A stretch of 64,000 nucleotides of DNA from Mycolicibacterium duvalii (GTDB lineage: Bacteria; Actinomycetota; Actinomycetes; Mycobacteriales; Mycobacteriaceae), in the NCBI RefSeq assembly GCF_010726645.1, contig NZ_AP022563.1, positions 4,526,001 through 4,590,000 on the forward strand, given 5' to 3'. The notes under the pieces were generated by a model. That model saw only the letters and a list, made by a program, of their open reading frames with translations, did no database searches and was not told the origin of the DNA. This document shows positions 62,628 through 64,000 of this stretch, piece by piece; within the stretch, counting starts at the first letter, position 1, and the number at the start of each line of letters is the position of its first letter. A program made the translations under genes and the position numbers.

Positions 62628-63784
62628 GGGGACCGGGCGGTTGGGGCCTGCTGCGTCGACTCGTCGTCGCTCAAGGCGTGGTGTTGCTGGCCAGCGGAGC
62701 CACCACGTGGCTCGTCGCGATGATCGTCGGGCCACCGCTGTTTCGTGACCACTTGCATCAAGCCGGTGTGCCGCACAACTCGTACGAACAGTTCCATGCC
62801 GAGCAGGCCTACCGGCACGCCACGGCGATCGCCATCGTGGTGGCCATCACGGTCGCGGCGTTGACGGCATTCGTGGTGACTCTGTATCTGAGTCGGCGGG
62901 TCCGGCGTTCGGTGGCCGAAGTGTCGCGGGCCGCGTCGGACGTGGCCGAAGGGCACTACGACGCGCGTGTGACACCGCCGCGACTCGGCGATGAATTCGA
63001 CGAGCTGGCAGGTGCTTTCAACCAGATGGCACAGCGGCTCCAGGCAGTGGAGTCGACTAGGCGCCGTCTCTTCGGTGATCTGGCTCATGAGATCCGTACC
63101 CCGGTGGCGGTGCTCGAAGCCTACCTGGAAGCAGTCGAGGATCATGTCAAAACCCTTGATTCCCAGACTATTGCGATGTTGCGAGAACAGGCGGACAGGC
63201 TGGTGCGGCTGTCGGCGGATGCCGCGGCCTTGGCGCAAGCCGAAGAGGCGCACGCCACCATCGCCCCGGGGTGGGTCGACCCCGACAGGCTCGTGGACGC
63301 GGTGAGGGCCGCGGTGACCGATCGGTACGCTGCCAAAGGGGTGGCACTGGCCTCACACAGCTCTGGGCCGCACTTCTGGGGTGACAAGCAGCGGTTGGCT
63401 CAGATACTGGCGAACCTGCTCGACAATGCGCTGCGGCACACACCTGCCGGCGGGCACGTCACCGTGACCGCCGCGGTGACCGACGACGACGCGGTCTTCG
63501 TTGTCGCCGATGACGGTGAAGGTGTCGCCGGGGAGCACCTCCCGCATCTGTTCGAGCGCTTCTACCGGGCGGACGCGGCACGCAGTCGCGACCAAGGCGG
63601 AGCGGGCATCGGGCTGGCCATCGCCAAGGCGCTGACCGAAGCTCACGGCGGACGCATCAGTGTGCGTAGCGGTGGTCCGGGTAGCGGGACCACTTTCACG
63701 GTGACCATCCCGAGCCAGCCGGTGTCCGAATCGCGGAACTCCGGCCGGCCGGACGGGCGCGAGCCGGCGGCTACAACGAGCTGA
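62624..63784 (+). CDS. Sensor histidine kinase (HK2) with short His-rich sensor loop
   Basis: 386 residues. Two membrane helices (about 13-36 and 66-88) enclose only about 28 residues, which hold five His (43, 45, 51, 58 and 65). HAMP, HisKA with His155 in GDLAHEIRTPV, and HATPase_c with NLLDNALRHT, DDGEGV, LFERFYRAD and GGAGIGLAIAKAL follow. A tiny His-rich loop is typical of metal sensors. Co-translated with RR2; convergent with the DUF305 gene, overlapping it by 14 bases. Confidence 0.9.
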   Translation: MRGPGGWGLLRRLVVAQGVVLLASGATTWLVAMIVGPPLFRDHLHQAGVPHNSYEQFHAEQAYRHATAIAIVVAITVAALTAFVVTLYLSRRVRRSVAEVSRAASDVAEGHYDARVTPPRLGDEFDELAGAFNQMAQRLQAVESTRRRLFGDLAHEIRTPVAVLEAYLEAVEDHVKTLDSQTIAMLREQADRLVRLSADAAALAQAEEAHATIAPGWVDPDRLVDAVRAAVTDRYAAKGVALASHSSGPHFWGDKQRLAQILANLLDNALRHTPAGGHVTVTAAVTDDDAVFVVADDGEGVAGEHLPHLFERFYRADAARSRDQGGAGIGLAIAKALTEAHGGRISVRSGGPGSGTTFTVTIPSQPVSESRNSGRPDGREPAATTS

Positions 63785-64000
63785 GAACCTGGTTCATGGT
63801 GTCGATCTCCTGCTGTTGGCTGGCGATGATCGACTCGGCGAGTGTCACCGCCTCGGGGAACTCGCCGTTGTCGATCTCGTCCTGTGCCATCGTGATTGCG
63901 CCCTCGTGATGCGCGATCATCTGTGTGAGGAACAGCCTGCTGGCCTCGACGCCCTGTGCGGCCTCCAAGGCCTGGATGTCCTCCGGCGACAGCATTCCCG
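63771..64000 (-). CDS. DUF305 protein (partial, N-terminus beyond the window)
   Basis: The visible C-terminal 76 residues show the DUF305 pattern: GMLSPEDIQALEAAQG, RLFLTQMIAHHEGAITMAQDEI and SIIASQQQEIDTMNQVLSSL, with HH for metal binding. DUF305 is a ferritin-like helical exported family, often beside copper-resistance genes. Its convergent overlap with HK2 and the His-rich loop of that kinase suggest a joint metal response. Confidence 0.85.
   Translation of the reverse strand, partial: GMLSPEDIQALEAAQGVEASRLFLTQMIAHHEGAITMAQDEIDNGEFPEAVTLAESIIASQQQEIDTMNQVLSSL

Overview
The window reads as chromosomal DNA of a high-GC actinobacterium, almost certainly a rapidly growing Mycobacterium (Mycolicibacterium) or a close relative. 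The evidence is the GC-rich third codon positions with frequent GTG starts, close homologues of mycobacterial proteins (rifampin ADP-ribosyltransferase Arr, CadI, a TopoM-like second type II topoisomerase, a Tat-exported DUF1906 protein), F420-type LLM oxidoreductases, an MpaB/DUF2236 oxygenase and a cytochrome P450. No rRNA, tRNA, CRISPR array, insertion sequence or phage module was recognised.

Layout. 1-5 kb: a pRiA4b-ORF3/UPF0158 fusion protein, a decayed gene fragment, an exported DUF4174/CIA30 pair, an O-methyltransferase and a spermidine-synthase-like protein. 5-9.3 kb: a two-gene operon for a second, non-gyrase type II topoisomerase. 9.5-15.7 kb: MpaB-type oxygenase, beta-lactamase-fold serine hydrolase, a coiled-coil cell-wall protein with a LAS metallopeptidase-like motif, a DUF1906 protein, a rhodanese lipoprotein and a cation/proton antiporter. 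15.85-25 kb: a compact specialised-metabolite cluster with a flavin-dependent halogenase-like enzyme, a KS-AT-DH-KR-ACP polyketide synthase and a two-gene ABC exporter, followed by a VapBC toxin-antitoxin pair with a palindromic operator. 25.7-36.5 kb: secreted hydrolase, GH3 beta-glucosidase, permease, LLM oxidoreductase, aldehyde dehydrogenase, DASS transporter, and an aminoglycoside-phosphotransferase-like protein lacking its catalytic Asp. 36.5-41.8 kb: a PadR-controlled hydrolase/amidohydrolase operon, a P450 and a thioesterase.

41.7-53 kb is a resistance and stress region: a CadC-like repressor with a P1B metal ATPase (apparently inserted beside a truncated rhodanese gene), Arr, a gluconate module (gntP, gntK, FCD regulator plus thioredoxin) with a CRP-like site, and an arsenic/cadmium cluster (ArsR, CadI, ArsR, Acr3, ArsC fusion) with a long inverted-repeat operator. 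53-57.5 kb has a frameshifted SDR, an OhrR-like regulator, a DoxX protein, an S9 peptidase and a TetR regulator with twin palindromic operators.

57.5-64 kb holds two OmpR-type two-component systems. Three sites sharing the core ATGAGAG-N2-CTCTCAT (two of them perfect 24-26 bp palindromes, one degenerate), each with 11-bp-phased direct repeats, lie before an Asp-rich exported protein/kinase/regulator operon, before a second small Asp/Trp-rich exported protein, and between a phosphotransferase-like gene and the second system. They look like a small, self-contained envelope regulon. The second kinase has a histidine-rich sensor loop and ends against a DUF305 gene, which hints at metal (copper) sensing. 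This regulon and the PKS-halogenase cluster are the best candidates for undescribed biology.
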